Source: Tenacibaculum maritimum NCIMB 2154
GTDB taxonomy: Bacteria; Bacteroidota; Bacteroidia; Flavobacteriales; Flavobacteriaceae
Assembly (NCBI RefSeq): GCF_900119795.1
Contig: NZ_LT634361.1
Coordinates: 992,001 to 1,056,000, forward strand
Direction: 5' to 3'
Length of the DNA stretch: 64,000 nucleotides
The notes below the pieces were generated by a model. It was not told the origin of the DNA. It ran no database searches and worked only from the letters and a program-made list of their open reading frames with translations. The position numbers and the translations under genes are program-made. Positions 8,192-18,305 of the stretch are shown piece by piece; the first letter of the stretch is position 1, and every line of letters starts with the position of its first letter.

Positions 8192-9082
8192 ATGCTGATA
8201 GAAGCTTTTTTGGAATATGTATCGTACGAAAAGAATTACTCTAAGCATACTGTGTTGGCTTATAGGAAGGATTTAATCGCATTTAGAGATTTTTGTATCA
8301 TAGAATATGAACAAGAAGAGTTAAAAGAAATTCATTATGGGCAAATAAGAAAATGGATTGTAGCTATGGTAAGTCAAAAGATTTCTAATAGAAGTATTAA
8401 CAGAAAGATAAGTGCATTAAAGTCATTCTATAAATTTTTGCAAAAAATAGAAGAAATAGAAATAAACCCATTAGCAAAACATAAAGCTTTAAAAACCGAA
8501 AAGAAAATACAAATACCTTTTACTAAAGAAGAGGTTAATCAAGTTATTGATAATATATCAAAAGAAGAAAGTTTTGTAGGAACAAGGGATAGATTGATTG
8601 TAGAGTTATTGTATTCAACAGGAATGAGAAGGATAGAGTTAGTCAATTTGAAAGAAACCGATGTTGATATATATAGTAAAACAATTAAAGTGATGGGGAA
8701 GAGAAATAAAGAAAGAATAATCCCGCTTTTACCTTCAGTTTTTGAAACATTAAAAAAATATCGAAAACTAAAAAGCAAAATAGCTATTAAAATCAACGAC
8801 TTATTGATTACGGAAAAGGGAAATAAAATATACGAAACACTTGTTTACAGAGTAATTAATACTTACTTTAGTAGTGTCTCCTCGAAGGTCAAAAAGAGTC
8901 CGCATATTTTACGTCATTCTTTTGCTACTCATTTGCTAAATCAAGGAGCAGATTTAAACTCGGTTAAAGAATTACTAGGGCATTCAAGTTTAGCCTCTAC
9001 TCAAGTATATACGCATAATAACTTGAGTCAATTAAAAAAAGTGTATAACATGGCTCACCCTAGGAGCGATCAAAAAAAGTGA
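8192..9082 (+). CDS. xerC: Tyrosine recombinase XerC
   Basis: A site-specific recombinase that, with XerD, resolves chromosome dimers at dif. 296 residues from the ATG chosen here (MLIEAFLEYVSYEKNYSKHT), the usual length; a longer frame starts with TTG inside the rpsU terminator and is rejected. An N-terminal SAM-like core-binding domain covers about 1-85. The catalytic domain shows STGMRRIEL (Arg), HILRHSFATHLL (His, Arg), LLGHSSLASTQVYTH (His, nucleophile Tyr). XerC is preferred over XerD because this place between rpsU and hpf is its standard position in Flavobacteriia. No dif site was recognised in the window. Confidence 0.9.
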   Translation: MLIEAFLEYVSYEKNYSKHTVLAYRKDLIAFRDFCIIEYEQEELKEIHYGQIRKWIVAMVSQKISNRSINRKISALKSFYKFLQKIEEIEINPLAKHKALKTEKKIQIPFTKEEVNQVIDNISKEESFVGTRDRLIVELLYSTGMRRIELVNLKETDVDIYSKTIKVMGKRNKERIIPLLPSVFETLKKYRKLKSKIAIKINDLLITEKGNKIYETLVYRVINTYFSSVSSKVKKSPHILRHSFATHLLNQGADLNSVKELLGHSSLASTQVYTHNNLSQLKKVYNMAHPRSDQKK

Positions 9083-9086
9083 CCAT

Positions 9087-9395
9087 ATGAAAGTATTTAC
9101 GCAATCAGTTAATTTTAATGCTGATAAGGAGCTAGTAAAGTTTGTAGAAACTAAGATAACTGGATTAGAAAAATTCCACGATAAGATAGTAGATGCAGAG
9201 GTGTTTTTAAAAGTGCAAAAAACAAGTGAAAAAGAAAATAAGATAACAGAGGTGAAAATTAACATACCAGGAAATGAATTGATGGTGAAGAAGCAAACAA
9301 AAACGTTTGAAGAAGGTATTAGTATTGCTGTTGAATCCTTGAAAAGACAATTAAAAAAATCAAAGGAGAAATTAAGAGATTCTTTGGTGTCGTAA
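9087..9395 (+). CDS. hpf: Ribosome hibernation-promoting factor, short HPF/RaiA type
   Basis: A 102-residue protein that binds idle 30S subunits in the mRNA/tRNA channel and protects ribosomes in stationary phase. The N-terminus MKVFTQSVNFNADKELVKFVETKI and the central EVKINIPGNELMVKKQ fit the S30AE/RaiA domain. The length corresponds to the short form without the dimerising C-terminal domain. It starts four bases after xerC and is probably co-transcribed with it. A tRNA cluster with its own promoter-like box follows. Confidence 0.92.
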   Translation: MKVFTQSVNFNADKELVKFVETKITGLEKFHDKIVDAEVFLKVQKTSEKENKITEVKINIPGNELMVKKQTKTFEEGISIAVESLKRQLKKSKEKLRDSLVS

Positions 9396-9446
9396 AAAAA
9401 ATAAAAAAAATAATGACAAAAAGTTTTAAGAACTAAAAAATCTTTA

Positions 9447-9454
9447 TACATTTG
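9447..9454 (+). promoter_or_regulatory. Putative -7 box (TACATTTG) of the tRNA-tuf operon
   Basis: TACATTTG matches TAnnTTTG and lies 41 bases before the first tRNA gene, directly after hpf. No clear TTG is found at the expected -33 distance. A promoter here would serve tRNA-Thr, Tyr, Gly, Thr and tuf. Confidence 0.6.
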
Positions 9455-9495
9455 CAATCCGTTAGAAATAGCGGATTGTTTTTGTAACAATAAAA

Positions 9496-9569
9496 GCCGA
9501 TGTAGCTCAGCTGGCTAGAGCAGCTGATTTGTAATCAGCAGGTCGGGGGTTCGAGTCCCTTCATCGGCT
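9496..9569 (+). tRNA. tRNA-Thr (TGT)
   Basis: 74 bases with a perfect acceptor stem (GCCGATG with CATCGGC), D arm TAGCTCAGCTGGCTAGAGC, anticodon TGT at 9530-9532 in the loop TTTGTAA, and T arm GGGGGTTCGAGTCCC. The CCA end is not encoded. Confidence 0.96.
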
Positions 9570-9610
9570 CAGATAAAGAAAAGATCTTTAAAATATTGGT
9601 AATTACCATT

Positions 9611-9693
9611 GGGGAGATTCCAGAGCGGCCAAATGGGACGGACTGTAACTCCGTTGTCTTACGACTTCGCAGGTTCGAATCCTGCTCTCCCCA
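9611..9693 (+). tRNA. tRNA-Tyr (GTA)
   Basis: 83 bases, class II, with an extended variable arm. Acceptor stem GGGGAGA with TCTCCCC, anticodon GTA in CTGTAAC, T loop GGTTCGAATCC, discriminator A. CCA is not encoded. Confidence 0.95.
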
Positions 9694-9732
9694 CTTTTTT
9701 AAACTTGCAGATTTGTTTGTAAGTTTGAAAAT

Positions 9733-9805
9733 GCGAGAGTAGCTCAGTTGGTAGAGCGTCAGCCTTCCAAGCTGAATGTCGCCGGTTCGAACCCGGTCTC
9801 TCGCT
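9733..9805 (+). tRNA. tRNA-Gly (TCC)
   Basis: 73 bases with acceptor stem GCGAGAG with CTCTCGC, D arm TAGCTCAGTTGGTAGAGC, anticodon TCC in the loop CTTCCAA, and T loop GGTTCGAACC. CCA is not encoded. Confidence 0.95.
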
Positions 9806-9818
9806 CTAAAAATTCCAC

Positions 9819-9891
9819 GCCGGTGTAGCTCAGTTGGTAGAGCGCATCCTTGGTAGGGATGAGGTCACCGGTTCAAATCCGGTCATTGGCT
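9819..9891 (+). tRNA. tRNA-Thr (GGT)
   Basis: 73 bases with acceptor stem GCCGGTG pairing with CATTGGC through G-T pairs, anticodon GGT in the loop TTGGTAG, and T loop GGTTCAAATCC. It lies 73 bases before tuf. CCA is not encoded. Confidence 0.95.
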
Positions 9892-9964
9892 CGATTTTAG
9901 GGTTAATGGGAAAAGAATTTTAAGATAACACTAAATATTTAACTAAGAATTAAAATTAATAATC

Positions 9965-11152
9965 ATGGCAAAAGGAACTTTTGACCGTTCGAAACCACAC
10001 TTAAACATTGGTACTATCGGACACGTAGATCACGGTAAAACTACTTTAACAGCTGCAATTACTAAAGTATTAGCTGATGCAGGTTTGTCTGAGGCGAGAG
10101 ACTTTGATCAAATTGATAACGCTCCAGAGGAGAAAGAAAGAGGTATTACAATTAATACATCTCACGTTGAGTATCAAACAGCTAACCGTCACTATGCTCA
10201 CGTTGACTGTCCAGGTCACGCGGATTACGTAAAGAACATGGTAACTGGTGCTGCTCAAATGGACGGTGCTATTCTAGTGGTTGCTGCTACAGATGGTCCA
10301 ATGCCACAAACTCGTGAACACATCCTGTTAGGTCGTCAAGTTGGAATTCCACGTATCGTTGTTTTCTTAAACAAAGTTGATATGGTTGATGATGAAGAGT
10401 TGTTAGAGTTAGTTGATATGGAGGTTAGAGAATTATTGTCTTTCTATGATTATGATGGAGATAATGGTCCTGTTGTTTCTGGTTCTGCTTTAGGAGCTTT
10501 AAATGGTGAGCAAAAATGGGTTGATACAGTTTTAGAATTAATGGAAGCTGTTGATAACTGGATTGAAGAGCCTTTAAGAGAAGTTGATAAAGATTTCTTA
10601 ATGCCTATTGAAGATGTATTCTCAATTACAGGTCGTGGAACAGTGGCAACTGGTCGTATAGAAACTGGTATTGCTAATACAGGAGATTCAGTGGATATTA
10701 TTGGTATGGGAGCTGAGAAATTAACTTCTACTATTACTGGTATTGAAATGTTCCGTCAAATCTTAGATAGAGGAGAAGCTGGAGATAATGCAGGTATCTT
10801 ATTAAGAGGTATCAATAAAGAGGATATCAAGAGAGGTATGGTAATCTGTAAGCCAGGTTCGGTAACTCCACATGCTAAATTTAAAGCAGAGGTTTATATC
10901 CTTAAGAAAGAAGAAGGAGGGCGTCATACTCCATTCCATAACAATTATCGTCCACAGTTCTATGTACGTACAACTGATGTAACAGGTACTATTAACTTAC
11001 CTGATGGAGTTGAAATGGTAATGCCAGGAGATAACTTAACAATTACAGTTGACTTAATCCAACCTATTGCATTAAACGTAGGTTTACGTTTTGCTATCCG
11101 TGAAGGAGGTAGAACAGTAGGAGCAGGTCAGGTAACTGAAATGTTAGACTAA
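9965..11152 (+). CDS. tuf: Elongation factor Tu
   Basis: The GTPase that delivers aminoacyl-tRNA to the ribosome, 395 residues, full length. G1 is GHVDHGKT (about 19-26), followed by [12 protein letters not shown] (G3) and NKVDMVDD (G4), then domains 2 and 3 ending in [16 protein letters not shown]. It follows four tRNA genes, as tufB does in E. coli. Codon choice is more C-rich than in neighbouring genes, as expected for a very highly expressed gene. A terminator follows 22 bases downstream. No Shine-Dalgarno sequence; the leader is A-rich. Confidence 0.98.
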   Translation: MAKGTFDRSKPHLNIGTIGHVDHGKTTLTAAITKVLADAGLSEARDFDQIDNAPEEKERGITINTSHVEYQTANRHYAHVDCPGHADYVKNMVTGAAQMDGAILVVAATDGPMPQTREHILLGRQVGIPRIVVFLNKVDMVDDEELLELVDMEVRELLSFYDYDGDNGPVVSGSALGALNGEQKWVDTVLELMEAVDNWIEEPLREVDKDFLMPIEDVFSITGRGTVATGRIETGIANTGDSVDIIGMGAEKLTSTITGIEMFRQILDRGEAGDNAGILLRGINKEDIKRGMVICKPGSVTPHAKFKAEVYILKKEEGGRHTPFHNNYRPQFYVRTTDVTGTINLPDGVEMVMPGDNLTITVDLIQPIALNVGLRFAIREGGRTVGAGQVTEMLD

Positions 11153-11174
11153 TTATAGTCTTTAAAACTAAAAG

Positions 11175-11204
11175 AGATGCCTTGGGCAAACTAAGGCATC
11201 TTTT
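11175..11204 (+). terminator. Terminator after tuf
   Basis: A 9-bp perfect stem (11175-11183 with 11193-11201) followed by T residues. It separates tuf from tRNA-Trp and secE; as tRNA-Trp begins seven bases later, partial readthrough or a promoter overlapping tuf is implied. Confidence 0.75.
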
Positions 11205-11211
11205 ATAAAAT

Positions 11212-11284
11212 ACGGGTTTAGCTCAGTTGGTAGAGCACTGGTCTCCAAAACCAGGTGTCGGGGGTTCGAGTCCCTCAATCCGTG
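11212..11284 (+). tRNA. tRNA-Trp (CCA)
   Basis: 73 bases with acceptor stem ACGGGTT pairing with AATCCGT, anticodon CCA at 11245-11247 in the loop CTCCAAA, T loop GGTTCGAGTCC, discriminator G. The 3' CCA end is not encoded. It lies 14 bases upstream of secE. Confidence 0.95.
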
Positions 11285-11298
11285 CAAATAACAATACA

Positions 11299-11496
11299 AT
11301 GAATAACTTTACACAATATATTAAAGATTCTTTTGAAGAATTAAGTAGCAATGTTACTTGGATTCCTAGAGAAGAAGCTCAAAAATCTACGGTAATTGTA
11401 GCAGCTTTTACAATCTTATTTGCTTTAGCTGTATTCGTTATTGATAAAGTTTTTCAAACAGGATTAGATAACTTTTTCAAAATGTTTAGCAATTAA
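11299..11496 (+). CDS. secE: Preprotein translocase subunit SecE
   Basis: A 65-residue single-membrane-helix subunit that clamps SecY in the SecYEG export channel. The start is the ATG giving MNNFTQYIKDSFEELSSNVTW; a longer frame begins inside tRNA-Trp and is rejected. The conserved amphipathic segment EELSSNVTWIPREEAQKST is followed by the membrane helix (about 33-52). Its position directly before nusG is the standard bacterial order. Confidence 0.94.
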   Translation: MNNFTQYIKDSFEELSSNVTWIPREEAQKSTVIVAAFTILFALAVFVIDKVFQTGLDNFFKMFSN

Positions 11497-11498
11497 TT

Positions 11499-12047
11499 AT
11501 GACTGATTCAGTAATGAAGTGGTATGTTGTACGAGCTGTTGGTGGTCAAGAAAATAAGGTAAAAGCTTATATTGAAACCGATATAGCTCGTTTTGGTTTG
11601 TCTGATTATGTAAATCAGGTGTTAGTACCAAAAGAAAAAGTGATTCAAATTCGTAATGGCAAAAAAACGAATAAAGAAAGAGTCTATTTTCCGGGTTATA
11701 TCATGGTAGAAGCTAATTTGGCAGGAGAGGTGCCTCACGTAATAAAATCAGTAACAGGTGTTATTGGTTTTTTAGGTGAAACAAAAGGAGGAGATCCTGT
11801 ACCTCTAAGAAAATCAGAGGTAAATAGAATGCTAGGTAAGGTAGATGAATTATCTATAAAGGATGAGAACATAGCCATACCATATACGGTCGGAGAAACA
11901 GTAAAAGTAGTTGATGGACCTTTTAATGGTTTTGATGGTACTGTAGAAAAAGTAAACGAAGAAAAACGTAAACTTGAAGTAATGGTAAAGATTTTTGGAA
12001 GAAAAACACCATTAGAGTTAAGTTATATGCAAGTAGAAAAGATTTAA
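11499..12047 (+). CDS. nusG: Transcription termination/antitermination factor NusG
   Basis: A 182-residue elongation factor that binds the RNA polymerase clamp and links transcription to translation or Rho. The N-terminal NGN domain begins KWYVVRAVGGQENKVKAYIE and includes PGYIMVEA. The C-terminal KOW domain is VVDGPFNGFDGTVEKVNEEK (about 134-153). It begins two bases after the secE stop. ATG codons at residues 1 and 6 are both possible starts. Confidence 0.96.
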   Translation: MTDSVMKWYVVRAVGGQENKVKAYIETDIARFGLSDYVNQVLVPKEKVIQIRNGKKTNKERVYFPGYIMVEANLAGEVPHVIKSVTGVIGFLGETKGGDPVPLRKSEVNRMLGKVDELSIKDENIAIPYTVGETVKVVDGPFNGFDGTVEKVNEEKRKLEVMVKIFGRKTPLELSYMQVEKI

Positions 12048-12117
12048 TGTTACAAGTTAAAAAGATATGTTTTTAGCTTCCAAAATAGAAATATATCTAC
12101 CATAAACATTTTAAGAA

Positions 12118-12555
12118 ATGGCAAAAGAAGTAAGCAAAGTAGTTAAATTACAAGTAAAGGGAGGTGCAGCGAACCCATCGCCACCGGTTGGACCTGCTTT
12201 AGGAGCTGCTGGTGTAAACATTATGGAGTTCTGTAAGCAGTTTAATGCGAGAACTCAAGATAAAGCTGGAAAAGTATTACCAGTAGTTATCACTGTTTAT
12301 AAAGACAAATCTTTTGATTTTGTTGTAAAAACACCACCAGCTGCAGTACAATTGTTAGAAGCAGCCAAAATTAAGAAAGGTTCAGGAGAACCAAACAGAA
12401 AAAAAGTAGCTGATGTTACTTGGGATCAAATTAAAACAATAGCAGAAGATAAGATGGCAGATTTAAATGCTTTTGAATTGACTTCAGCTATGAAGATGAT
12501 TGCAGGTACAGCTCGTTCTATGGGATTAACAGTTAGTGGAGATGCTCCAGCATAA
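12118..12555 (+). CDS. rplK: 50S ribosomal protein uL11
   Basis: A 145-residue protein of the GTPase-associated centre. It shows the proline-rich N-terminus [15 protein letters not shown], the [10 protein letters not shown] segment and the C-terminal RNA-binding domain ending in [13 protein letters not shown]. It follows nusG after 70 bases without an obvious terminator, and leads directly into rplA. In E. coli rplK-rplA is repressed by L1 binding to a leader; I did not find a convincing mimic here. Confidence 0.98.
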   Translation: MAKEVSKVVKLQVKGGAANPSPPVGPALGAAGVNIMEFCKQFNARTQDKAGKVLPVVITVYKDKSFDFVVKTPPAAVQLLEAAKIKKGSGEPNRKKVADVTWDQIKTIAEDKMADLNAFELTSAMKMIAGTARSMGLTVSGDAPA

Positions 12556-12575
12556 ACTTTAAAAGATATTTAAAA

Positions 12576-13268
12576 ATGGCAAAATTAACAAAGAAGCAAA
12601 AAGAAGCTCATGCTAAATTAGATAGATCTAAAGTTTATGACTTGAAAGATGCATCTACATTAGTAAAAGAAATTACAAATGTGAAATTTGATGCATCTGT
12701 AGATCTAGCTATTCGTTTAGGAGTTGATCCTAGAAAAGCAAATCAAATGGTACGTGGTGTTGTAACATTACCACACGGAACAGGTAAAGATGTAAAGGTA
12801 TTAGCATTAGTTACTCCAGATAAAGAAGCGGAAGCTAAAGAAGCAGGAGCTGACTATGTAGGATTGGATGAATATCTTCAAAAAATTAAAGGAGGTTGGA
12901 CTGATGTTGATGTTATCATTACAATGCCAAGTGTAATGGGTAAATTAGGACCTTTAGGACGTATTCTAGGACCAAGAGGATTAATGCCAAACCCAAAGAC
13001 TGGTACGGTAACTATGGATGTAGCAAAGGCAGTTAAGGATGTAAAAGCAGGTAAAATTGACTTTAAAGTTGATAAGACAGGTATTGTACATGCTGCTATA
13101 GGAAAAGCATCTTTTAATGCTGATATGCTTGCTGAAAACGCAAACGAATTAGTTCAAACGATTATTAAATTAAAGCCAACAGCAGCTAAAGGTACCTATA
13201 TTAAGAGTATTTTTATGTCTAGTACAATGAGTCCTAGTGTTGCTGTAGATGTAAAATCTGTATCATAA
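12576..13268 (+). CDS. rplA: 50S ribosomal protein uL1
   Basis: A 230-residue protein of the L1 stalk, which guides deacylated tRNA out of the E site. The signature is [26 protein letters not shown], with [19 protein letters not shown] near residue 40-60. Twenty bases separate it from rplK. In many bacteria it also represses its own operon. Confidence 0.98.
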   Translation: MAKLTKKQKEAHAKLDRSKVYDLKDASTLVKEITNVKFDASVDLAIRLGVDPRKANQMVRGVVTLPHGTGKDVKVLALVTPDKEAEAKEAGADYVGLDEYLQKIKGGWTDVDVIITMPSVMGKLGPLGRILGPRGLMPNPKTGTVTMDVAKAVKDVKAGKIDFKVDKTGIVHAAIGKASFNADMLAENANELVQTIIKLKPTAAKGTYIKSIFMSSTMSPSVAVDVKSVS

Positions 13269-13289
13269 GGCAGCTAAAACTATTCTATC

Positions 13290-13805
13290 ATGACTAGAGA
13301 AGAAAAATCAAAAGTAATTCAAGATTTAACAGCGCAGTTAGCAGATACGAACACCGTCTATTTAGCAGATATATCTGGTTTAGACGCTACTACTACATCT
13401 AACTTACGTAGAGCTTGTTTTAAAGCAAACGTACAATTGGCTGTTGTAAAAAATACGTTACTTTCTAAAGCAATGGAAGCCTCTGATAAAGATTTCGGAG
13501 ATTTACCAACTGTATTAAAAGGGAACACATCAATGATGATTGCTGAAGCAGCAAATGCACCAGCAAAGTTAATTAAAGAATTTAGAAAGAAGTCTAAAAA
13601 GCCTCTATTAAAAGGAGCGTTTGCAGAAGAGTCTGTTTACATTGGAGATGACCAATTAGATACTCTTGTAAACATCAAGTCTAGAGAAGAACTTATCGGA
13701 GATATCATCACATTATTACAATCACCTGCTAAGAATGTTGTTTCAGCATTACAATCAGGAGGTAATAAACTTTCAGGAATACTTACAACGTTATCTGAAA
13801 AATAA
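13290..13805 (+). CDS. rplJ: 50S ribosomal protein uL10
   Basis: A 171-residue stalk base protein that binds 23S rRNA and carries L7/L12 dimers on its C-terminal helix. It begins MTREEKSKVIQDLTAQLA and contains DATTTSNLRRACFKANVQLAVVKNTLL. Only 21 bases separate it from rplA, so the long L10 leader known from E. coli is absent. Confidence 0.97.
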   Translation: MTREEKSKVIQDLTAQLADTNTVYLADISGLDATTTSNLRRACFKANVQLAVVKNTLLSKAMEASDKDFGDLPTVLKGNTSMMIAEAANAPAKLIKEFRKKSKKPLLKGAFAEESVYIGDDQLDTLVNIKSREELIGDIITLLQSPAKNVVSALQSGGNKLSGILTTLSEK

Positions 13806-13854
13806 TTACGCGCACTAATAAACTAAAATAAATAAAATTTCAAAAACAATTAAA

Positions 13855-14232
13855 ATGGCAGATTTAAAAGATTTCGCAGAACAATTAGTTAACTTAACAG
13901 TAAAAGAAGTTAATGATTTAGCTACTATCTTAAAAGAAGAGTATGGTATTGAGCCAGCAGCAGCAGCAGTAGCAGTAGCAGGACCAGCAGCAGGTGGAGC
14001 TGATGGAGGAGCTGACGAGAAAACTGAATTTGACGTAATCTTAAAAGCAGCAGGTTCTTCTAAATTAGCAGTAGTAAAGCTAGTTAAAGAATTAACTGGA
14101 TTAGGATTAAAAGAAGCTAAAGGTATCGTAGATAGCGCGCCAGCAGCAGTAAAAGAAGCAGTGTCTAAAGATGAGGCAGAAGGTCTTAAAAAGTCTTTAG
14201 AGGAGGCTGGAGCTGAAGTAGAGCTTAAGTAA
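13855..14232 (+). CDS. rplL: 50S ribosomal protein bL12 (L7/L12)
   Basis: A 125-residue stalk protein that recruits translation factors. The N-terminal dimerisation domain ([20 protein letters not shown]) leads to an Ala-rich hinge (about 37-55) and the C-terminal domain [21 protein letters not shown] with [12 protein letters not shown]. The GCAGCA-like DNA around 13960 only reflects the hinge. A 244-base structured leader to rpoB follows. Confidence 0.98.
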   Translation: MADLKDFAEQLVNLTVKEVNDLATILKEEYGIEPAAAAVAVAGPAAGGADGGADEKTEFDVILKAAGSSKLAVVKLVKELTGLGLKEAKGIVDSAPAAVKEAVSKDEAEGLKKSLEEAGAEVELK

Positions 14233-14476
14233 GTTATATTCCCGATTTAAAAACGGGGAAAAACAATAAAGGTTTAGGAACTAAAAACATATGTTTTTAG
14301 TCCTAAACCATTTTGTGTATATATTCGTTCTTTATTTTATCACAAAATCATTTTGTGATCTCACGACTATAGTTGATTGATTTTAATTTTTAAAATCAAT
14401 TACTGCAACTCGAAATTGCATTATTGAAACCTTTTAGGTTTGAAAAAAATATTTTTAATTAAAAATAGACACTCTT
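14233..14476 (+). promoter_or_regulatory. Structured rplL-rpoB leader with a series of hairpins
   Basis: 244 non-coding bases between rplL and rpoB. Hairpins in order: 14271-14309 (about 17 bp, one bulged base); 14339-14359 (two perfect 10-base arms around a single C); 14376-14400 (perfect 10-bp stem, 5-base loop); 14404-14420 (5 bp, weak); and 14427-14441 (6 bp). None is followed by a clean long T run, so they are better read as attenuation or RNA-processing structures than as full terminators. In E. coli this interval holds an attenuator and an RNase III site that set the ratio of L7/L12 to RNA polymerase; a similar job is inferred. Confidence 0.7.
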
Positions 14477-17400
14477 TTGGCAACGACAAATAATACTGAA
14501 AGAATTAACTTCGCATCATCAAAATTAGGAACTGACTACCCAGACTTTTTGGATATTCAAGTAAAATCTTTCCAAGATTTTTTCCAATTACAAACTAAGG
14601 CTGATGAACGTGGAGAAGAAGGTTTATACAAAACCTTTATGGATAACTTTCCAATAACAGATACGCGTAACAACTTTGTTTTAGAGTTTTTAGATTACTT
14701 TGTAGATCCACCGAGATATAGCATACAAGAATGTATTGAAAGAGGATTGACGCATAGTGTACCTTTAAAAGCTCGTTTAAAACTATATTGTACAGATCCA
14801 GAGCATGAAGATTTTGAAACAATTGTTCAAGATGTTTATTTAGGAACTATTCCTTACATGACAAATTCTGGTACTTTTGTAATAAACGGAGCAGAAAGAG
14901 TTGTAGTATCTCAGTTACACCGTTCACCAGGTGTATTTTTTGGGCAATCGTTTCATGCAAATGGAACAAAATTATATTCAGCTAGGGTAATACCTTTTAA
15001 AGGTTCTTGGATAGAATTTGCAACAGATATCAATCAGGTAATGTATGCCTATATTGATAGAAAGAAAAAATTACCAGTTACAACATTATTTAGAGCCATC
15101 GGTTTTGAAAGAGATAAAGATATTTTAGAAATCTTTGATCTAGCAGAAGAAGTGAAAGTTTCTAAAGCAGGGTTAAAGAAAGTTTTAGGGCGTAGATTAG
15201 CAGCGAGAGTTTTAAAAACATGGCATGAAGATTTCGTAGATGAGGATACAGGAGAAGTAGTATCAATAGAAAGAAACGAGATTATTTTTGACCGTGATAC
15301 GATTATTGAAAAAGATGATATTGAGGAAATCATAGAGTCTGGTGCAAAAACGGTATTGTTGCACAAAGAAGATAATCAAATGGGAGATTATGCAATCATC
15401 CATAACACACTACAAAAAGATCCTACAAACTCTGAAAAAGAGGCTGTAGAGCATATATATAGACAATTACGTAATGCTGAACCGCCAGATGAGGAAACAG
15501 CAAGAGGAATTATAGATAAGTTATTTTTCTCTGAACAACGTTATAACCTAGGTGAAGTAGGTCGTTTTAGAATGAATACCAAATTAGGTTTAGATGAACC
15601 TATGGACCAAAAGGTATTGACTAAAAATGATATCATTACGATTATCAAATATTTGATTGAGTTAATCAATTCAAAAGCTGAGGTAGATGATATTGACCAC
15701 TTATCTAATCGTCGTGTTCGTACAGTAGGAGAGCAGTTGGCAGGTCAGTTTGGGGTAGGTTTAGCACGTATGGCTAGAACGATTCGTGAAAGAATGAACG
15801 TTCGTGATAACGAGGTGTTTACTCCTATCGATTTAATTAATGCGAAGACATTATCTTCTGTAATTAATTCATTCTTTGGGACAAATCAATTATCTCAATT
15901 TATGGATCAAACAAATCCGTTAGCTGAGATTACTCATAAACGTCGTTTATCAGCGTTAGGACCTGGTGGTTTATCGAGGGAAAGAGCTGGATTCGAGGTT
16001 CGTGATGTTCACTATACTCACTATGGTCGTTTATGTCCTATTGAAACACCAGAGGGACCAAATATTGGATTGATTTCATCTTTAGCTGTTTTTGCTAAAG
16101 TGAATAATTTAGGGTTCATAGAAACTCCTTATAAAAAGGTAATAGAAGGAAATGTAGATGTAGATCAAGAGCATGTTTATTTGAGTGCAGAGGAAGAGGA
16201 AGGAATGAAAATAGCTCAGTCTAATTTAGAAGTAACTGATGAAGGAAATTTCGTATCAGATAAAGTTATTGCTAGAGAAGAAGGAGATTTTCCAGTTGTA
16301 ACGCCAAATGATATTGATTATATGGACGTTGCGCCAAATCAAATAGCCTCTATATCAGCGTCTTTAATTCCTTTCTTAGAGCATGATGATGCAAACCGTG
16401 CTTTGATGGGATCAAATATGATGCGTCAAGCGGTACCATTACTACGTCCAGAATCTCCTATTGTAGGAACAGGTTTGGAGCGTAGAGTAGCAAAAGATTC
16501 TCGTATATTAATCAATGCAGAAGGAGCAGGAGTTGTAGATTATGTAGATGCAAATAAAATTATAATTAAGTACGATAGAACGGAGGAAGAACGCTTGATA
16601 AGCTTTGATCCAGATGAAAAATCATATAACCTGATTAAGTTTAGAAAAACGAATCAAGGAACAAATATCAACTTAAAACCTATTGTAAGAAAAGGAGATA
16701 GGGTTGAAGAAGGACAAGTACTTTGTGAAGGTTATGCAACGCAAAAAGGAGAATTAGCTTTAGGTAGAAACATGAAAGTAGCCTTTATGCCTTGGAAAGG
16801 GTATAACTTTGAGGATGCGATTGTAATTTCTGAAAAAGTTGTTCGTGAAGATATTTTCACTTCTATTCATATTGATGAGTATTCTTTAGATGTTCGAGAT
16901 ACTAAGTTAGGTACAGAAGAATTAACAAATGATATTCCTAATGTTTCAGAAGAGGCTACTAAAGACTTAGATGAAAATGGAATGATCCGTATAGGAGCGG
17001 AAGTAAAACCAGGAGATATTTTAATAGGTAAGATTACTCCTAAAGGGGAATCAGATCCAACTCCTGAAGAAAAATTACTAAGAGCTATCTTTGGTGATAA
17101 AGCAGGTGATGTAAAAGATGCATCATTAAAAGCCTCACCATCTTTAAGAGGGGTAGTTATAGATAAAAAATTATTTAAAAGAGCAGTAAAAGATAAAAAC
17201 AAAAGAGCTCGTGATAAGGAAGCAGTAGCGGCTTTAGAAGCTTCTTTTGTATCAAAATTTGAAGGCTTAAAAGAACGTTTAGTAGATAAATTGTTTGGTT
17301 TAATTAGTGGAAAAACATCACAAGGAGTATATAATGACTTAGGAGAAGAAGTTTTACCTAAAGGGAAAAAATATACTCAAAAGATGTTGAATGCTGTAGA

Positions 17401-18289
17401 AGATTTTACACATTTAAATGGTGTTTGGACTACTGATAAAACGTTGAATAAATTGGTTGTTGAACTAGTTCATAACTATAAGATTAAAGTAAATGATTTA
17501 CAAGGAGTTTTACGTCGTGAAAAGTTTACTATTTCTGTAGGAGATGAATTACCAGCTGGTATTTTAAAACTTGCTAAGATTTACATTGCAAAAAAACGTA
17601 AATTAAAAGTAGGTGATAAAATGGCAGGGCGTCACGGAAATAAAGGTATCGTAGCACGTATTGTACGTCAAGAGGATATGCCTTTCTTAGAAGATGGAAC
17701 GCCTGTAGATATCGTATTAAACCCATTAGGGGTACCATCACGTATGAATATCGGTCAAATTTACGAAACTGTTTTAGGATGGGCAGGTCAAAAATTAGAT
17801 AAGAAATATGCAACACCAATCTTTGATGGGGCATCTCTAGATCAAATTAATGCTTTTACAGATGAAGCAGGAATTCCAAGATTTGGCCATACCTATTTAT
17901 ATGATGGAGGAACAGGAAAACGTTTTGATCAACCTGCTACCGTTGGTATAATCTATATGATTAAGTTAGGGCACATGATTGAAGATAAAATGCATGCTCG
18001 TTCTATAGGTCCTTACTCATTGATTACACAGCAACCATTAGGAGGTAAAGCTCAGTTTGGAGGTCAGCGTTTTGGAGAAATGGAGGTTTGGGCTCTTGAG
18101 GCATATGGGGCATCGAGTATCCTAAGAGAGATCTTAACGGTGAAATCGGATGATGTATTAGGAAGAGCTAAAACATATGAAAGTATTGTTAAAGGAGAAA
18201 CAATGCCAGAACCAGGTTTACCAGAATCGTTTAATGTATTAATGCACGAGTTAAAAGGACTTGGTTTAGACGTTAAATTAGAAGAGTAA
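14477..18289 (+). CDS. rpoB: DNA-directed RNA polymerase subunit beta
   Basis: 1270 residues, complete. The start codon is TTG: the frame is closed by TAA at 14456-14458 and no ATG or GTG lies between, while the protein begins [15 protein letters not shown] as expected for the phylum. The rifampicin region reads [21 protein letters not shown] and then [15 protein letters not shown], with the usual drug-sensitive residues. [14 protein letters not shown] and [24 protein letters not shown] mark the C-terminal part. It forms the catalytic core with beta-prime. Expression may be set by the hairpin-rich leader and the weak start codon. Confidence 0.98.
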   Translation: MATTNNTERINFASSKLGTDYPDFLDIQVKSFQDFFQLQTKADERGEEGLYKTFMDNFPITDTRNNFVLEFLDYFVDPPRYSIQECIERGLTHSVPLKARLKLYCTDPEHEDFETIVQDVYLGTIPYMTNSGTFVINGAERVVVSQLHRSPGVFFGQSFHANGTKLYSARVIPFKGSWIEFATDINQVMYAYIDRKKKLPVTTLFRAIGFERDKDILEIFDLAEEVKVSKAGLKKVLGRRLAARVLKTWHEDFVDEDTGEVVSIERNEIIFDRDTIIEKDDIEEIIESGAKTVLLHKEDNQMGDYAIIHNTLQKDPTNSEKEAVEHIYRQLRNAEPPDEETARGIIDKLFFSEQRYNLGEVGRFRMNTKLGLDEPMDQKVLTKNDIITIIKYLIELINSKAEVDDIDHLSNRRVRTVGEQLAGQFGVGLARMARTIRERMNVRDNEVFTPIDLINAKTLSSVINSFFGTNQLSQFMDQTNPLAEITHKRRLSALGPGGLSRERAGFEVRDVHYTHYGRLCPIETPEGPNIGLISSLAVFAKVNNLGFIETPYKKVIEGNVDVDQEHVYLSAEEEEGMKIAQSNLEVTDEGNFVSDKVIAREEGDFPVVTPNDIDYMDVAPNQIASISASLIPFLEHDDANRALMGSNMMRQAVPLLRPESPIVGTGLERRVAKDSRILINAEGAGVVDYVDANKIIIKYDRTEEERLISFDPDEKSYNLIKFRKTNQGTNINLKPIVRKGDRVEEGQVLCEGYATQKGELALGRNMKVAFMPWKGYNFEDAIVISEKVVREDIFTSIHIDEYSLDVRDTKLGTEELTNDIPNVSEEATKDLDENGMIRIGAEVKPGDILIGKITPKGESDPTPEEKLLRAIFGDKAGDVKDASLKASPSLRGVVIDKKLFKRAVKDKNKRARDKEAVAALEASFVSKFEGLKERLVDKLFGLISGKTSQGVYNDLGEEVLPKGKKYTQKMLNAVEDFTHLNGVWTTDKTLNKLVVELVHNYKIKVNDLQGVLRREKFTISVGDELPAGILKLAKIYIAKKRKLKVGDKMAGRHGNKGIVARIVRQEDMPFLEDGTPVDIVLNPLGVPSRMNIGQIYETVLGWAGQKLDKKYATPIFDGASLDQINAFTDEAGIPRFGHTYLYDGGTGKRFDQPATVGIIYMIKLGHMIEDKMHARSIGPYSLITQQPLGGKAQFGGQRFGEMEVWALEAYGASSILREILTVKSDDVLGRAKTYESIVKGETMPEPGLPESFNVLMHELKGLGLDVKLEE

Positions 18290-18305
18290 CAAAACAGTGA
18301 GAGGT

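Noticed and set aside
8192..9082. Sign of a prophage or integron (tyrosine recombinase)
   Set aside because: Length, place between rpsU and hpf, and lack of phage genes or attachment repeats mark it as housekeeping XerC. The nearby tRNA genes are not interrupted or partly duplicated.
11227..11298. N-terminal extension of secE reaching into tRNA-Trp
   Set aside because: The added residues are translated tRNA sequence; the ATG at 11299 gives the standard SecE start.
13955..13995. Short tandem repeat of GCAGCA type
   Set aside because: It is the Ala-rich hinge of L7/L12 and has no separate meaning.
14637..14822. Antisense open frames opposite rpoB, rpoC and other long genes
   Set aside because: Low-complexity products without family features, lying over strongly conserved genes; expected by chance in AT-rich coding DNA.
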